64,000 nt of DNA, taken from the NCBI GenBank assembly GCA_963585895.1, contig OY757939.1, positions 62,866,510-62,930,509 on the forward strand, given 5' to 3'. The position numbers and the translations under genes are program-made. This stretch comes from Sepioteuthis lessoniana. Lineage: Eukaryota; Mollusca; Cephalopoda; Myopsida; Loliginidae. The notes under the pieces were generated by a model, which had not been told where the DNA came from, searched no databases, and was given only the letters and a program-made list of their open reading frames with translations. Below, piece after piece: positions 41,691 to 52,065 of this stretch (positions are counted from its first letter, which is position 1; each line of letters opens with the position of its first letter).

Positions 41691-42360
41691 ATATAACAAA
41701 TACAAGTACACACAACTCGAAAAAATCTACGAACATGAAATTAGATAGTTTTTTTTGGCTTTTTTAAAAACTAATTTTACTTCGATAGTAGAGTAAAGAG
41801 TTTTTTACAGATATATACACAAGACTCGAATTTCTAATTTTGTCGATTTGACTTTAAATGCATTCTAATAGCTATTTTTGGTATGTGTTGGTTAGTTTGG
41901 TTTTTTCTAAGCCCCACTAAATTTCTTTTATTGAGTAAGGACGCATCTTTTAAGTTATCTTATTTCTTCCTAACTACAAGTGACTCCCATGGAACTCTAC
42001 ATTTGGCTCTTGTTTTAGTTGGTATGCACCCTGTTACTGCTTCCATACGTGCAGTATCAAAGTTTTCATATTCGTCATTCGGAGTACGTCTTTCAGATTC
42101 AACATCTCACGCAAACTACACTAAATTGTCAAAACTTTCACTGTCCACGCTTAGTGGGTTACTAATTATTAAATTTCCAGACTTTTACAGAATAAATCTT
42201 TATTCGATACTCAGGCAAAGATATATATATATATATATATATAACAAATACAAGTACACAAAGCTCGAAAAAATCTACGAACACGAAATTAGTTTTGGGG
42301 CTTTTTTAAGGACTAATTTTACTTCGAAGATTTTTTTACAGATATATATACACTACACTC
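41691..42360 (-). pseudogene. LINE-1f linker region, second tandem copy, and shared flank
   Basis: 41825-42230 repeats 40993-41410 at high identity (GGTATGTGTTGGTTAGTTTG, GAGTAAGGACGCATCTTTTA, CAAGTGACTCCCATGGAAC, CGGAGTACGTCTTTCAGATT). Non-coding flank ACAAATACAAGTACACA to TACAGATATATACAC is present at 41694-41820 and again at 42242-42355. A further decayed flank copy is at 43196-43310. Confidence 0.8.
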
Positions 42361-42510
42361 GAAAAATAGATAAATAAATAAAATCTATAAACATGAATTA
42401 AGTAAGATTTTGTTGTTTTTTTACTCCGGGTAATTCTAGATTTTTACTCCGTTAATATCATCTCAGACAGCGACGATCTTCTTCATTAAGCAGCCGATAC
42501 CTTAAATAAT

Positions 42511-43086
42511 GGGTTTCTTCATTGATACATTTCTAACTATTCTGTTTAACCATTTTACCAAAAGAAAAAGTCCTGATACGTGACCTGGGAAGGGGCTTCT
42601 TCATTGATACATTTCTAACTATTCTGTTTAACCATTTTACCAAAAGAAAAAATCCTGATACGTGACCTGGGAAGGGGTTTCTTCATTGATACATTTCTAA
42701 CTATTCTGTTTAACCATTTTACCAAAAGAAAAATTCCTGATACGTGACCTAGGAAGGGGTTTCTTCATTGATACATTTCTAACTATTCTGTTTAACCATT
42801 TTACCAAAAGAAAAAGTCCTGATACATGACCTGGGAAGGGGTTTCTTCATTGATACATTTCTAACTATTCTGTTTAACCATTTTACCAAAAGAAAATGTC
42901 CTGATACGTGACCTGGGAAGGGGTTTCTTCATTGATACATTTCTAACTATTCCGTTTAACCATTTTACCAAAAGAAAAAGTTCTGATACGTGACCTGGGA
43001 AGGGGTTTCTTCATTGATACATTTCTAACTATTCCGTTTAACCATTTTACCAAAAGAAAAAGTCCTGTCACGATACCTGGGAAAGG
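42511..43086. repeat. 82-bp satellite, seven units
   Basis: Units start at 42511, 42593, 42675, 42757, 42839, 42921 and 43003, every 82 bp without drift. Each reads GGGTTTCTTCATTGATACAT, TTCTAACTATTC(T/C)GTTTAACC, AAAAGAAAAAGTCCTGATAC, GTGACCTGGGAAGG. Differences between units are a few percent. The last unit ends with a rearranged GTCACGATACCTGGGAAAGG. Confidence 0.95.
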
Positions 43087-43195
43087 GAGGAATACACAGA
43101 GATGTTTGGTGTCAGATTTTTAATGCTTTTTCATTCTCCTCCGCTTTTTTTTGTTCTTCCTTCATACGTGTCCTCTAAGTGGGTTATTAATTATT

Positions 43196-43330
43196 TTACA
43201 AATATATGCTCATAAAACTTTTTTAAAAAATCTACGACCATAAATTTAAAAAGGTTTGGGCTCTTTTTAAAGGCTAAATATTACTTTAGTACGGTAAAGA
43301 TTTTTTTTAAATACAAATAATTATATATGA
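43196..43330. repeat. Third copy of the LINE-1f-associated flank
   Basis: ACAAATATATGCTCATAAAAC, AAAATCTACGACCATAAATT, GGGCTCTTTTTAAAGGCTAA and TACGGTAAAGATTTTTTTT mirror 41694-41820 with more changes. Confidence 0.6.
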
Positions 43331-43399
43331 TATTAAAAAAATTGGTTTGCACTATTACATATGTCTTGTAAAATGGTCATTATTAAAAATAAATGATCT

Positions 43400-43683
43400 A
43401 GAGTCGCTTTTACTCATCATCATCATGTCGCACCATCAGCACGGATATCCCTGACCCTCTCTTGCCACCCTTCCCTATCGTCCATCACTTCCGGCAGGTC
43501 CTCAGGGCTACATCCCGTATCTACACAGAGCTGCTGTATGTAGGTTCGAGCTGATCGCACTGCCTTTGTCCGGCTATGTGAAGGGGTTCACAAGAGTACA
43601 TCGCTTATGAGCTCGTCCCTACTTCTCCAGCAGTGTCCCACATGTCTGGTTCGTCGAATTTTGATAGTAACAGTACGTACCCA
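43400..43683 (-). pseudogene. LINE-1f 3' end fragment
   Basis: Minus sense: IKIRRTRHVGHCWRS-like start, GTGATGTACTC, RTKAVRSARTYIQQLCVDTG, CSPEDLPEVMDDREGWQERV and RDIRADGAT, ending in (GAT)n. It is flanked by a related sequence of about 44 bp (TTACATATG(T/A)CTTG(T/G)AAAATGG, CATTATTAAAAATAAA) at 43356-43399 and 43684-43728. Confidence 0.8.
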
Positions 43684-43887
43684 TATTACATATGACTTGG
43701 AAAATGGTCATTATTAAAAATAAAAGATGGCATATTCTAGGCTTTGTCGATAGGGTGATAATCTATGCTTACATGAGCGACCAATGAGGAAACACAGTCT
43801 ATTAATATGAGGTCTGAATAATGATATATTCCTTATTTGGAACCTGTGTACGCATTGATCAGTATACTTGATAATTGACTGTAATCC

Positions 43888-44172
43888 AGCCGTGCTGTAA
43901 TTGTTATCGTCGTAGGAAATGGACACGGCGACACGAGTTCAAATCCTGGACGAGGCTGATTGCATTTCACATAGCACTAATACCTTTGGGAAAGGTATGA
44001 ATCCAATTATTCTCCCTCCAGCAATGGGTAAATTGTAGGGCAGACTGGGTTCTTCAGCCTTGGTTAGGCAACTTATCTAGGAGAAGGAAAACTCTGAATT
44101 CAAACCTGTTAAACTCCGCTTAGAAATTGACCTTGTGTCATATCCTGCCCGAGCGGAGGGGTTGGTAAATAG
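43888..44172 (+). mobile_element. SINE-A copy
   Basis: CCGTGCTGTAATTGTTATCG, GTAGGAAATGGACACGGCGA, GAGTTCAAATCCTGGACG, central motif, full 3' block and GGTTGGTAAATAGGG. Near consensus. Confidence 0.9.
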
Positions 44173-44204
44173 GGTAAACCATCTATATTACGTATCCTTT
44201 TTTT

Positions 44205-44505
44205 CTTGAGGTATCCACAGTGTAATGGTTATCGTCGTTAGAAATGGAACACGGCGACTTGAGTTCAAATCCTGGATGAGATTGTTTGCCTTTCACATAT
44301 TCAGTGTTAATACCCTTGGGAAATATATGAATTCAATTATTCACCCTTCATCAATGGGTAAATAGTAGGGTAGACTTGGTTCTTCTGCTTTGGTTAAGCA
44401 ACCGGTGTTGGAGAGGTAAAAGTCTAAGTTCAAACCTGTTAAGCTCCACTTCAAAATTGACCTTGTGCCACATCTTGCTCATGCAGAGGGGTTGGTTAAT
44501 ACATA
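44205..44505 (+). mobile_element. SINE-A copy
   Basis: GAGGTATCCACAGTGTAATGG, GAGTTCAAATCCTGGATGAG, a TTCAGTG insertion before TTAATACCCTTGGGAAATAT, GCAACCGGTGTTGGAGAGG, end GGTTGGTTAATACA. 32 bp after the previous copy in the same orientation. Confidence 0.9.
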
Positions 44506-44818
44506 CTTTTTTTTATCTTGAGTGAGAGAAAGCATACATTCAGTGTGTTGCAATTTTATTTTCCGTCAGTGTATTATGAAGCCACAGAATATCATGCTGT
44601 TTGGCGCTATAATTTTTTTTATTTCATAAGCCCAATTGGAATTCATACACATTGAAACGGAAATAAGCAAATAAAAATCTGTGAAATTTGAGTGACGTAA
44701 TTAAAATAATTCAGAGCAGGTGGGGGAAAATTTCGTTGATATCTTAAACAGCTGTCAACGCCGATAGCTTATGATGAATCAACTTCACTTTATTTTTCAA
44801 AAAGACACTTTTTTCATT
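44506..44818. other. Unassigned AT-rich spacer
   Basis: No repeat family or motif noted. Confidence 0.4.
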
Positions 44819-44954
44819 GAAGAAGAAGAAGAAGAAGAAGAAGAAGAAGAAGAAGAAGAAGAAGAAGAAGAAGAGGTCAAATATTGAAGGAGATGAAGAA
44901 AACGGAAGGTATAAACAAAGAAATGTTAACACTATAAAGGGAAAAGATAAAAAG

Positions 44955-45002
<48 letters not shown>
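44819..45002. repeat. (GAA)n and (TAA)n microsatellites
   Basis: GAA run 44819-44873, spacer, TAA run 44957-45002. The TAA run touches a LINE-2f fragment. Confidence 0.9.
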
Positions 45003-45003
<1 letters not shown>

Positions 45004-45200
45004 TGGACTCGGAAGTTAGTGGACGAGTGGAGACCATGCAAACAACAGCATTATTGAGAACGGCCAGAATACTGAGAAGGGTCCTGGAGACTTGAGGAGA
45101 CTTTCTGTCACTCAAACTCCAGTGAAAGACCATTAGCTAACGCAGATGTAAAAAAAACTCTGACAATACTACTACTACTACTAATAATAATAATAATAAT
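45003..45200 (+). pseudogene. LINE-2f 3' end fragment
   Basis: GRVETMQTTALLRTARILRR is preserved at 45022-45090, then GGAGACTTTCTGTCACTC, a TAACGCAGATG variant and a (CTA/TAA)n tail from 45166. Confidence 0.75.
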
Positions 45201-45935
45201 GGACCTTAAGAGAGAAACTGAACCTCTTCTCCTAGTTGCCCAAAACACCACCATAAGGACCAATGATACTAAATCGAAAAAAGATAATACGCAAGAGAAT
45301 AAGAAGTGTTGGTAATGTAGTGATCGAGATGAAACCATTAATCGCATAATAAGCGAATGTAGCAAACTTGCGCAAAGAGAATATCAAACGAGACACGATT
45401 GTGTGGGTAAAGTGATCCATATGGAATTGTACAAGAAATTGATATTTGCCCATGCTACCAAATAGTACATGTACAAACCAGAGTCCGTCCTAGAAAATAC
45501 GATGCATAAAATTCACTGGGAGTATGAGATACAAATAGATCACTTAATCTCGGCCAGACGACCAGGTTTTGTGATAGTTAACAAAAAAAAGAGAATCTGA
45601 CGTATTTTGGACTTTGACCACAAAGTGAAAATCAAAGAAATCAAAAGGAGAGATAAGTATTTGGACCTCACCAGAGAACTAAAAAAAGTTGTGGAACATA
45701 AGAGTAACGGTGATGCCAATTGTAAGTCTTGGTAAGAGGGCTGCAGGTGCTGGAAATTTGAGGACGAATCGATACCATCCAAACTACAGCATTATAAAGA
45801 TATGCCAGAATACTGAGAAGAGTCCAGAAGACCTGAGGAAACTTGCCGTCTCTCAGACTCCAATGAAAGACCATCAGCTAACGCTGGTGAGAAAAACTCG
45901 CAAGAAATATAATAAAAATAATACCTGGTAGTTCC
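45201..45935 (+). pseudogene. LINE-2f relic, longer 3' part
   Basis: Follows the (TAA)n of the previous copy. Decayed SECSKLAQREYQTRHDCVGK and VIHMELYKKLIFAHATK-like segments. Then a degenerate EIQIDHLISARRPGFVIVN, and MWNIRVTVMPI with a deletion. The 3' end CAGAATACTGAGAAGAGTCC and GAAACTTGCCGTCTCTCAGA is recognisable. Ends in AATAAAAATAAT. Confidence 0.7.
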
Positions 45936-46407
45936 AGCTAATATGAAATAAAAAAGATTACAGTTTGCGACACTTCTCATCTCTTTAAAAGAGTTCTATC
46001 AGTATGATTGGAAAAGTATCACAAGTAAAAAGCATGAATACAGAGAATACTACCTTCGTTCACGTAATGTTTTGTATAAAGACTTGGTGAAGGATTGTTA
46101 GATACTGAAAGTAAAACTGAAAGTAAGTAGAAAATGGAAAGCAAATTAACTGCTAACTTGATAATTTTTTAATACACCTCGTATTTTGAAGAAAATTAAC
46201 ACTTCCTTAATTACTCATTTATACCTTCTCCTACGGAGAAAATATATTATTCATCTATTATTTTTCTTAATAAATAATTGTCAAGCTTCATAATAACGAT
46301 AGATTAAGTCTTGTTTTTGTGGGGATGGGGATAGTTGTCATTTGTTTTGATTTTTATTTTGTTTTATTTTTCATTTTTAGCAATTCTGTCTGCTCGTCAC
46401 CAAGAAA

Positions 46408-46640
46408 CAATGGAAGTCCTCGTAGCTAACGTGCTGGACTACGACATTGTAGTAAACGAGTTCGAACCCCAGTCGCACTATTACGATCACTTTTCGACTA
46501 ATACGTTTGGCTAAGATGTGAACTCCCTTATTTCTCTCAGCAATGGTTTAAATAATACCACCATTGTTCTTCAACTCGGGTGGCTTTGGCATTAGATAAA
46601 CCACAAAGGTTGACATGCCATCCGACAAAACCAAAAAACA
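46408..46640 (+). mobile_element. SINE-B copy
   Basis: GGAAGTCCTCGTAGCTAACG, GAGTTCGAACCCCAGTCG, CGTTTGGCTAAGATGTGAAC for the central motif, ACCACCATTGTTCTTCAAC, tail ATTAGATAAACCACAAAGG, TTGACATGCCATCCGAC. Diverged. Confidence 0.8.
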
Positions 46641-46770
46641 GTGCGTATTAACGAAAATACTAAAATACTGCAGCATGAACTTTTGGTAAGGCTCAAACTC
46701 ACATTCCCTTTCACCTCGGAAAAGCCAGGTCATCTATACCAGTTGCTTTAAAAACTAAATGAAAGAAAAT

Positions 46771-46850
46771 ATTAGGGTTGCCCCAAAGTAATTACGTTTA
46801 ACTTTAGAAAATATAAAAAACAAATCCAATTAATTTTTTTATTATCATCA
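46771..46850 (+). mobile_element. Possible terminal repeat of another mariner family
   Basis: AGGGTTGCCCCAAAGTAATTACG resembles mariner terminal inverted repeats of the GGTTG-CC-AAAGTAATT type. I see no opposite end or transposase. Confidence 0.35.
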
Positions 46851-46889
46851 TCAAAAACGTAACCACCTTAATCTTCAACGACTTCATTT

Positions 46890-47205
46890 TCACAAAAGCT
46901 GTGAAAAGCTGGAAATTGGAAAAAAGCTACAAATACTAAGGAGTATTAAAAGCGGATACCATCAAGCAAACGGAAATAAAAGAAATATAAGAAAGCAGTA
47001 CTTCAAAAAAAAAAAGTTCTCAAAACTAAATTTTGTGGCAGAAATCTCACCAAAAGAATAAATACCTGGCCAGTGCCCCTTGTAAGATACTTGAGACCAT
47101 TCTTAAAATTAATAAGAGAGGAACTCAAATTGATGGACAGAAAAACAAGGAAATTAATGATGATGCACAAGGCCTTAAATTCGTTAGAATAACATCCTAG
47201 GCCTA
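46890..47205 (+). pseudogene. LINE-2f, post-RT segment
   Basis: KSWKLEKSYKY.GVLKADTI, KQTEIKEI, then FCGRNLTKRINTWPVPLVRY, LRPFLKLIREELKLMDRKTR and KLMMMHKALN in shifting frames. This block precedes the zinc-knuckle-like and LARELKKLW blocks seen in the other LINE-2f copies. Confidence 0.7.
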
Positions 47206-47392
47206 TTACCATACCAAGATTAAAGAGCCAAGTCAACCCTACTAATTACCCAGAGAGAATCATTGGACGCATACACCTGCCAAGAGTATTTGCGTTATGT
47301 GAAATGCAAACAACTTCGTCTAGGATTTGAACTCGAGAAACTGTATCCGTTTCTTACGGTGCTAACCATTACACAACGAGTACCTGTTGAAA
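47195..47392 (-). mobile_element. SINE-A copy, 3' part lost
   Basis: Minus sense: AGGTACTCGTTGTGTAATGG, TTAGCACCGTAAGAAACGG, GAGTTCAAATCCTAGACGAA, TTTGCATTTCACATAACGC, then TTCTCTCTGGGTAATTAGTAGG. Confidence 0.75.
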
Positions 47393-47603
47393 AAACAAGC
47401 AGTAACAGCCATATTAACGCAATCATTTTTATTTGGGGGTTTTGCCTCTTTGAGTATCACTGCTTTTTACAATCTTATTACATAAATAATATTTTTCTCC
47501 GTAGGATTATACCAGATAAATTTTTAATCCTAAATGAGTGAATTTTTTTCTAAATTCGAGATGAAGACATAAATGAATAATGCAAGAAGCGTTAATTTCT
47601 TCA

Positions 47604-47775
47604 AAATTCGAGGTGTATTCAAAAAGTATCGAGATGGCAGCTGTATTGACTATGACAGAAGTAAACTATGAAGGAAGCGTTAATTTCTTCAAAATTCAAG
47701 ATGTATTCAAAAAGTATCGAGATGGCAGCTATATTGACTAAGATAGAAATAGATAATGAAGGGAGAGTTGAAAAC
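47604..47775 (+). mobile_element. Second mariner-like family, doubled terminal segment
   Basis: GAGGTGTATTCAAAAAGTATCGAGATGGCAGCT at 47610 and AGATGTATTCAAAAAGTATCGAGATGGCAGCT at 47698 start two related units of about 90 bp. Confidence 0.45.
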
Positions 47776-47894
47776 TCTTTGCACAGAACATATACAATAT
47801 CACTACATTGTCTATTTACAGATGAAATACTATCTTGTAATTCATCTAATTCCAAAAATGCCTATTTAATTTTTTTTTCTAATCGTTATTTCTG

Positions 47895-48477
47895 AAAGCA
47901 TCCAATTTAATCTTAAAATATTCTACACTACTGCTGTTTTAGGCAATTTGTTTCAGAAGTATATTACACTATTACTGAGAAAAATCCAGTTGGTTTATAG
48001 TCTTAGTTTTTTTAATCTGTCTTGACAGTAAATTTCTTGTTCGAGAAGAAATATTGAAAGAATATCACCATAATTAGAAATTCTATTAATTATTTTGAGA
48101 TTTTCATTTAGATTTCTTCTCATTCTTCTTTCTAGTTAAAAAGTTAATCATAATTTCTCTAATCTCTCCCTGTAACTGTAATCTTTTACTAGTTTTATTA
48201 TTTTTATCACTTTTCTTTGTATACCTGCCAATCTCCAATTTCCATGTCTCGACAACTGGAGCCCAGGCCTGAGTACAATATTCTATGTGAGGACTTTGTA
48301 GGATTTATATATTTTTAAATCAACATTTGCTCCCCTTGAAATAAAATGTCTAACCATCCTGCCAATCATTCCATTTGCTGCCGATACATAGTATCGATAT
48401 GATTGTCAGCTTTACATGTATCATCAAAACCAGCATCCATTACATTTTTTATTTCCTTGATTTCAACTTTGATGTTT
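47895..48477 (-). pseudogene. CR1/Jockey-type LINE, C-terminal part
   Basis: Minus sense, with frame changes: NGMIGRMVRHFISRGANVDL, then SPHIEYCTQAWAPVVETWKL, ERRMRRNLNENLKIINRISN, ISSRTRNLLSRQIKKTKTI and YFKIKLDAF. The order (PH-EYC-QAW, then R-RG-like, then RTR, then F--KLD) is that of CR1/Jockey clade RT C-termini. It continues across the LINE-1f insert to 48853-49055. Confidence 0.8.
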
Positions 48478-48852
48478 TCGGATCCACAAGACGGCAATTA
48501 CACAAGAATGTTGCAAGCAATATTGAACAAGTCCTGGCGGCAACACCCCACGAGGCACCAACTATACAGCCACCTGCCTCCCATCACGAAAACTATACAA
48601 GTTAGACGAACCAGACATGCAGGACACTGCTGGAGAAGCAGGGACAAGCTCATAAGTGATGTACTCCTATGGACCCCCACATATGGCCGTACAAAAGCAG
48701 GACGACCAGCTCGAACATACATACAGCAGCTATGTGAGGATACGGGATGTAGCTGAAGACCTGCCAGAGGCGATGAACGATAGGTAGAAGTGGCGAAAGA
48801 GGGTCAGGGATATCTGCGCTAGCGGTACGACATAATGATGATGATGATGATA
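48478..48852 (+). pseudogene. LINE-1f 3' end inserted in the CR1-like LINE
   Basis: YTRMLQAILNKSWRQHPTRH, QLYSHLPPITKTIQVRRTRH, AGHCWRSRDKLISDVLLWTP and GRTKAGRPARTYIQQLCEDT are read at 48403-48756. A frame change follows, then ATGAACGATAGGTAGAAGTGG to GGTACGACATAATGATGATG, ending in (GAT)n. Confidence 0.85.
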
Positions 48853-49055
48853 TTAAATTTTGATTTCAAAATATCATCTCGATATGACAATTTATGCATT
48901 CTTGTTGTTTCTTTTGATAATGGTCAAACAAATTTTAATTTTTGATTTTATATTATAAGGTAAATCCTTTATGAATATGAAAAGCAACAAAAGTCCCAGT
49001 ACTGATTTATTAGGAACACCCGACGGTATATTTTGTGTTTCAGAATAATTAACAA
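48853..49055 (-). pseudogene. CR1/Jockey-type LINE, RT motif B-C side
   Basis: Minus sense: NIPSGVPNKSVLGLLLLFIF then IKDLPYNIKSKIKIC. This matches the conserved SGVPQGSVLGPLLF-IYINDLP block of CR1/Jockey RTs with two changes at usually conserved sites (Q to N, P to L). The catalytic FADD box is lost. It belongs with 47895-48477, split by a LINE-1f fragment. Confidence 0.8.
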
Positions 49056-49347
49056 TTTTTACTTAAGGACAAATAGTAAAAAAAAAAAAAATTTAGAAAA
49101 CGAAAAGAAAGAAAACAACTGCACGGATATTTCGAGCGAAAACCTTATGAAATTACATGATCTAGACATGTGTAAGCAAAGGCAACCTGAATAGAGAAAC
49201 TGAATCCCTATATAAGTAAATGTAGCAAACTGGCATAAACTGAATACAAGCCTAGGCATGACTGGGGCAGAGGGTGTGATCCACTGAGAATCGCGTAAGA
49301 GATTAAAATTTTACCACACAACTAATATTGTGTAGCCAATGGTGATG
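49056..49347. other. Unassigned spacer
   Basis: Probably further decayed CR1-like sequence upstream in minus sense, but I recognise no motif. Confidence 0.35.
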
Positions 49348-50353
49348 TACGATATGCATACGATAAGTTTGAAGACTTTTTTCGTATGGGCACTTTTATT
49401 GATAGTACACTCATGAAACTCTAGTCCCCTTCGAACTAATCTCCTCCGGCTGCAATGCACTTGTACCGTTCCAACAACTTCTGGAAGGGCCCATGGAAGT
49501 CCTCTTGTGTGAGCGTGTCAATGACCTTCGTCACGGCCTCTTTCATCTCCTCAATTGTCTCATAACGACGACAACCTCTGAGCTTAGGGAATAAGTCACA
49601 GGAGGAAAGGTCTGGACTTATAGGGAGGTTGAGGAACTGTCTTGATACCCATCTTGGTCGAATAGTCTGTGACAAGGATGGAGTTGTGGACTGGGGCATT
49701 GTTCTGGTGGAAATGCCACTGACCCGATTTGAAGAGTGCTAGCCTCTTCCCTAGGAATGTCTTCCTGAACTCCTTTAAAACCTCAACCCTAACCCTTTGG
49801 CCAATCAACTCTGGTGTACTGACTTCTTTACTCCTCCCACACCTCTCATTGTTCCTCACAGACCCACTGCCTTCCTTGAATCTCTTATGCCACTCAAAAA
49901 CTGATGCACGATTCATGCAAGATGGTCGAAAAGCAGTCTGAAGCATTCCATACGTTTCTGTGGCATCATTTTTTCCAAGTTTAAAACAGAATTTTATTGC
50001 ATATCGTTCTTCTTCACGTCCAGATTGGATTTTTGAAATTCACCATCTGTGACAATCAGGGTTTAGTAGGGTGTATTCCAATTGCTGCTGTAGCTGTTCA
50101 TTTGAACCTGAAATCATAAAAGTTGGTCAGTCATCACATCAGATGTATAGCAATAACATACTGAATTCTCAAGAGTCTATGACACTTTTAAATGCCTGTA
50201 TAAAAAAGTCTGGAAACTTATTGAAGGCATGCGCCATTAAATCATATAACCTAACCCGACCTTGTCTAAACCCTATAAAAAATTTTCAAGAGTCTACGAA
50301 AATCTTAAATGCCCATACGAAAAAGTCTGGAAACTTATCGTCTGCACCTCGTA
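49348..50353 (-). pseudogene. Mariner relic, internally deleted copy E, with duplicated 3' side
   Basis: Minus-sense frame 49946-49596: ASVFEWHKRFKEGSGSVRNN, KEVSTPELIGQRVRVEVLKE (the deletion junction, here in frame), FRKTFLGKRLALFKSGQWHF, HQNNAPVHNS (the second catalytic Asp replaced by Asn). Then KMGIKTVPQPPY and, in another frame, KLRGCRRYETIEEMKEAVTK and VIDTLTQEDFHGPFQKLLER. The right end exists twice, at 50161-50234 and 50281-50353, separated by about 50 bp. Confidence 0.9.
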
Positions 50354-50490
50354 TATATACATATATATATATGTGTGTGTGCATGTGTGCGTGTATGTGA
50401 TTGTATGTGTAGATATATATTATGTATGTGTGCAAATATATATTATATATGTATGCGTATGTGTATAAATATGTGTGTATATGTATATAT
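50354..50490. repeat. TA/TG/GTAT microsatellite region
   Basis: Irregular TA, TG and GTAT runs. Both-strand open frames are artefacts. Confidence 0.85.
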
Positions 50491-50695
50491 ATCGGGAGAT
50501 CGGAGTTCAATCCCAGGTCGAGTCATACCAAAGACTCAAAAAATGGTTTTTGATGCCTCCTTGCTTAACACTTAGCATTTAGAGAGTAAGTAGAGCAATC
50601 CAGAAAAAGAAGCTGCCCCTCCCCCTGCACCTCGGTGTTGTAGCTATTGAAAAGGGAGCCTTCGCGTCGCCCTCGACTACGGTCGGCCAACTTAC

Positions 50696-50696
<1 letters not shown>
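50488..50696 (+). mobile_element. SINE-F copy, head truncated
   Basis: CGGGAGATCGGAGTTCAATCCC (B-box), GTCGAGTCATACCAAAGACT, AATGGTTTTTGATGCCTCC, GTAGAGCAATCCAGAAAAAG, GAAAAGGGAGCCTTCGCG, end GGTCGGCCAACTTAC. Confidence 0.85.
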
Positions 50697-50758
<62 letters not shown>

Positions 50759-50875
50759 AGTCTGTCTATATATGCATATATATTATAAATGCATATATGT
50801 ATACATACATGCATGATATTATATTATATCATATTATATTACATTATATTATACATGTGTGTGTGTATATATATT

Positions 50876-50950
<75 letters not shown>

Positions 50951-51015
50951 ATATATATGTATGTGTATATATATATATGTGTTTGCGTCCGTACATATAT
51001 TTGTATGTGTGTGTG

Positions 51016-51092
<77 letters not shown>
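50697..51092. repeat. Compound (TA)n/(TG)n microsatellite region
   Basis: TA 50697-50715, TG 50716-50757, ATTATATTA-type repeats 50815-50850, TG 50888-50949, TA 51018-51090. All open frames here are repeat artefacts. Confidence 0.95.
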
Positions 51093-51835
51093 TTAATATT
51101 AACCTGCTCCGTTTTCTTCACTTCTTCACTCCTTCTTATCTATTCAATTCCATCTTTCCTGCTTTTAAAAAATGAAAATTAAAAAAAAACAGCATAAAAC
51201 AAAAAAAAAAACTACCTACAAGGAAGAGGAAATAAATAAGATTGAGATGGTAAAACAAATCCATGAAGAATTGGATATATAGTTAATACATGACGAGACA
51301 TTTAAGTCTTTAAAATTCATATATAAGAATGAATATTAAGTTTTCAGGCGTTTAGGGCAGCTTACAGGAAAGATTGTTTTGTTTTTGTTTTTTTTGTTTT
51401 TTTTTTGGGGGGGGGGGTAATAGGATTTTTGAAAAGCTTTTGTTCTCAAATACATGTTATGTTATTTTTTCTTACGATTAACAAGAAGTGGAACAGAATA
51501 AGAATATAGAAAAACAAGGAATGTAGATTGTGAATATTCAGGGATACAAATTTAAAGAAGTTTTCTGTTGAAGAAAAAGAAAACCTTCCTATTTTTGCTT
51601 TATCCACCGCTGTTATTAGGCTCCCAGTCTTCGTTGAAGTTTATATAGAAATAAATAGAAGGAATTGTTTTTCATGAAATATACTCTAGACTGCAGCTCA
51701 GCTGCTATCTGTAACAAACCAAAACAAATTATCGATTATTGGTAGAAAATTCACCCTCAACTGCCATACTACTAACAACCACCTTTGCTGTTATGATCCA
51801 ACATAAGAGGCATACTTTCCGAGCATCTATTTTAC
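51093..51835. other. Unassigned sequence with T/G homopolymers
   Basis: Contains poly(T) and a G9 run at 51406-51417. No coding motif or family match noted. Confidence 0.4.
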
Positions 51836-51985
51836 GACTGTGCTATGTAGGGATCTTTTTTTACGACAGTGCTATGTAGGGATCTTTTTTTTTACGACAG
51901 TGCTATGTGGGGATCTTTTTTTTTTACGACAGTGCTATGTAGGGATCTTTTTTTTACGACAGTGCTATGTAGGGATCTTTTTTTA
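51833..51985. repeat. Tandem array, unit about 29-31 bp, five copies
   Basis: ACGACAGTGCTATGTAGGGATC followed by a T-run of 7 to 9. Unit length varies only through the T-run. The plus frame repeats the peptide RQCYVGIFF, which is a by-product. Confidence 0.9.
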
Positions 51986-52065
51986 TCCTCGGAGAAACTA
52001 CGATGTTATTTTGAATATAATCGTCGCTCATAATAAAAAAAAGAAGTAAACATTAAATAAGCATG

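Noticed and set aside
41883..42377. 164-residue plus-strand frame
   Set aside because: Antisense of the second LINE-1f linker copy, extended through a (TA)n run.
42511..43086. CRISPR-like array
   Set aside because: The whole 82-bp unit is conserved, so this is a satellite and not repeat plus unique spacers.
46771..46850. Complete additional mariner element
   Set aside because: Only one terminal-repeat-like motif is visible, with no opposite end or transposase, so it is kept as a low-confidence end only.
50647..51182. Several overlapping frames of 88-128 residues rich in Cys-Val and Tyr-Ile
   Set aside because: Translations of (TG)n and (TA)n in different phases.
51833..51985. CRISPR-like array
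   Set aside because: Units are contiguous with only a variable T-run between them; no unique spacers, and the context is an animal genome.
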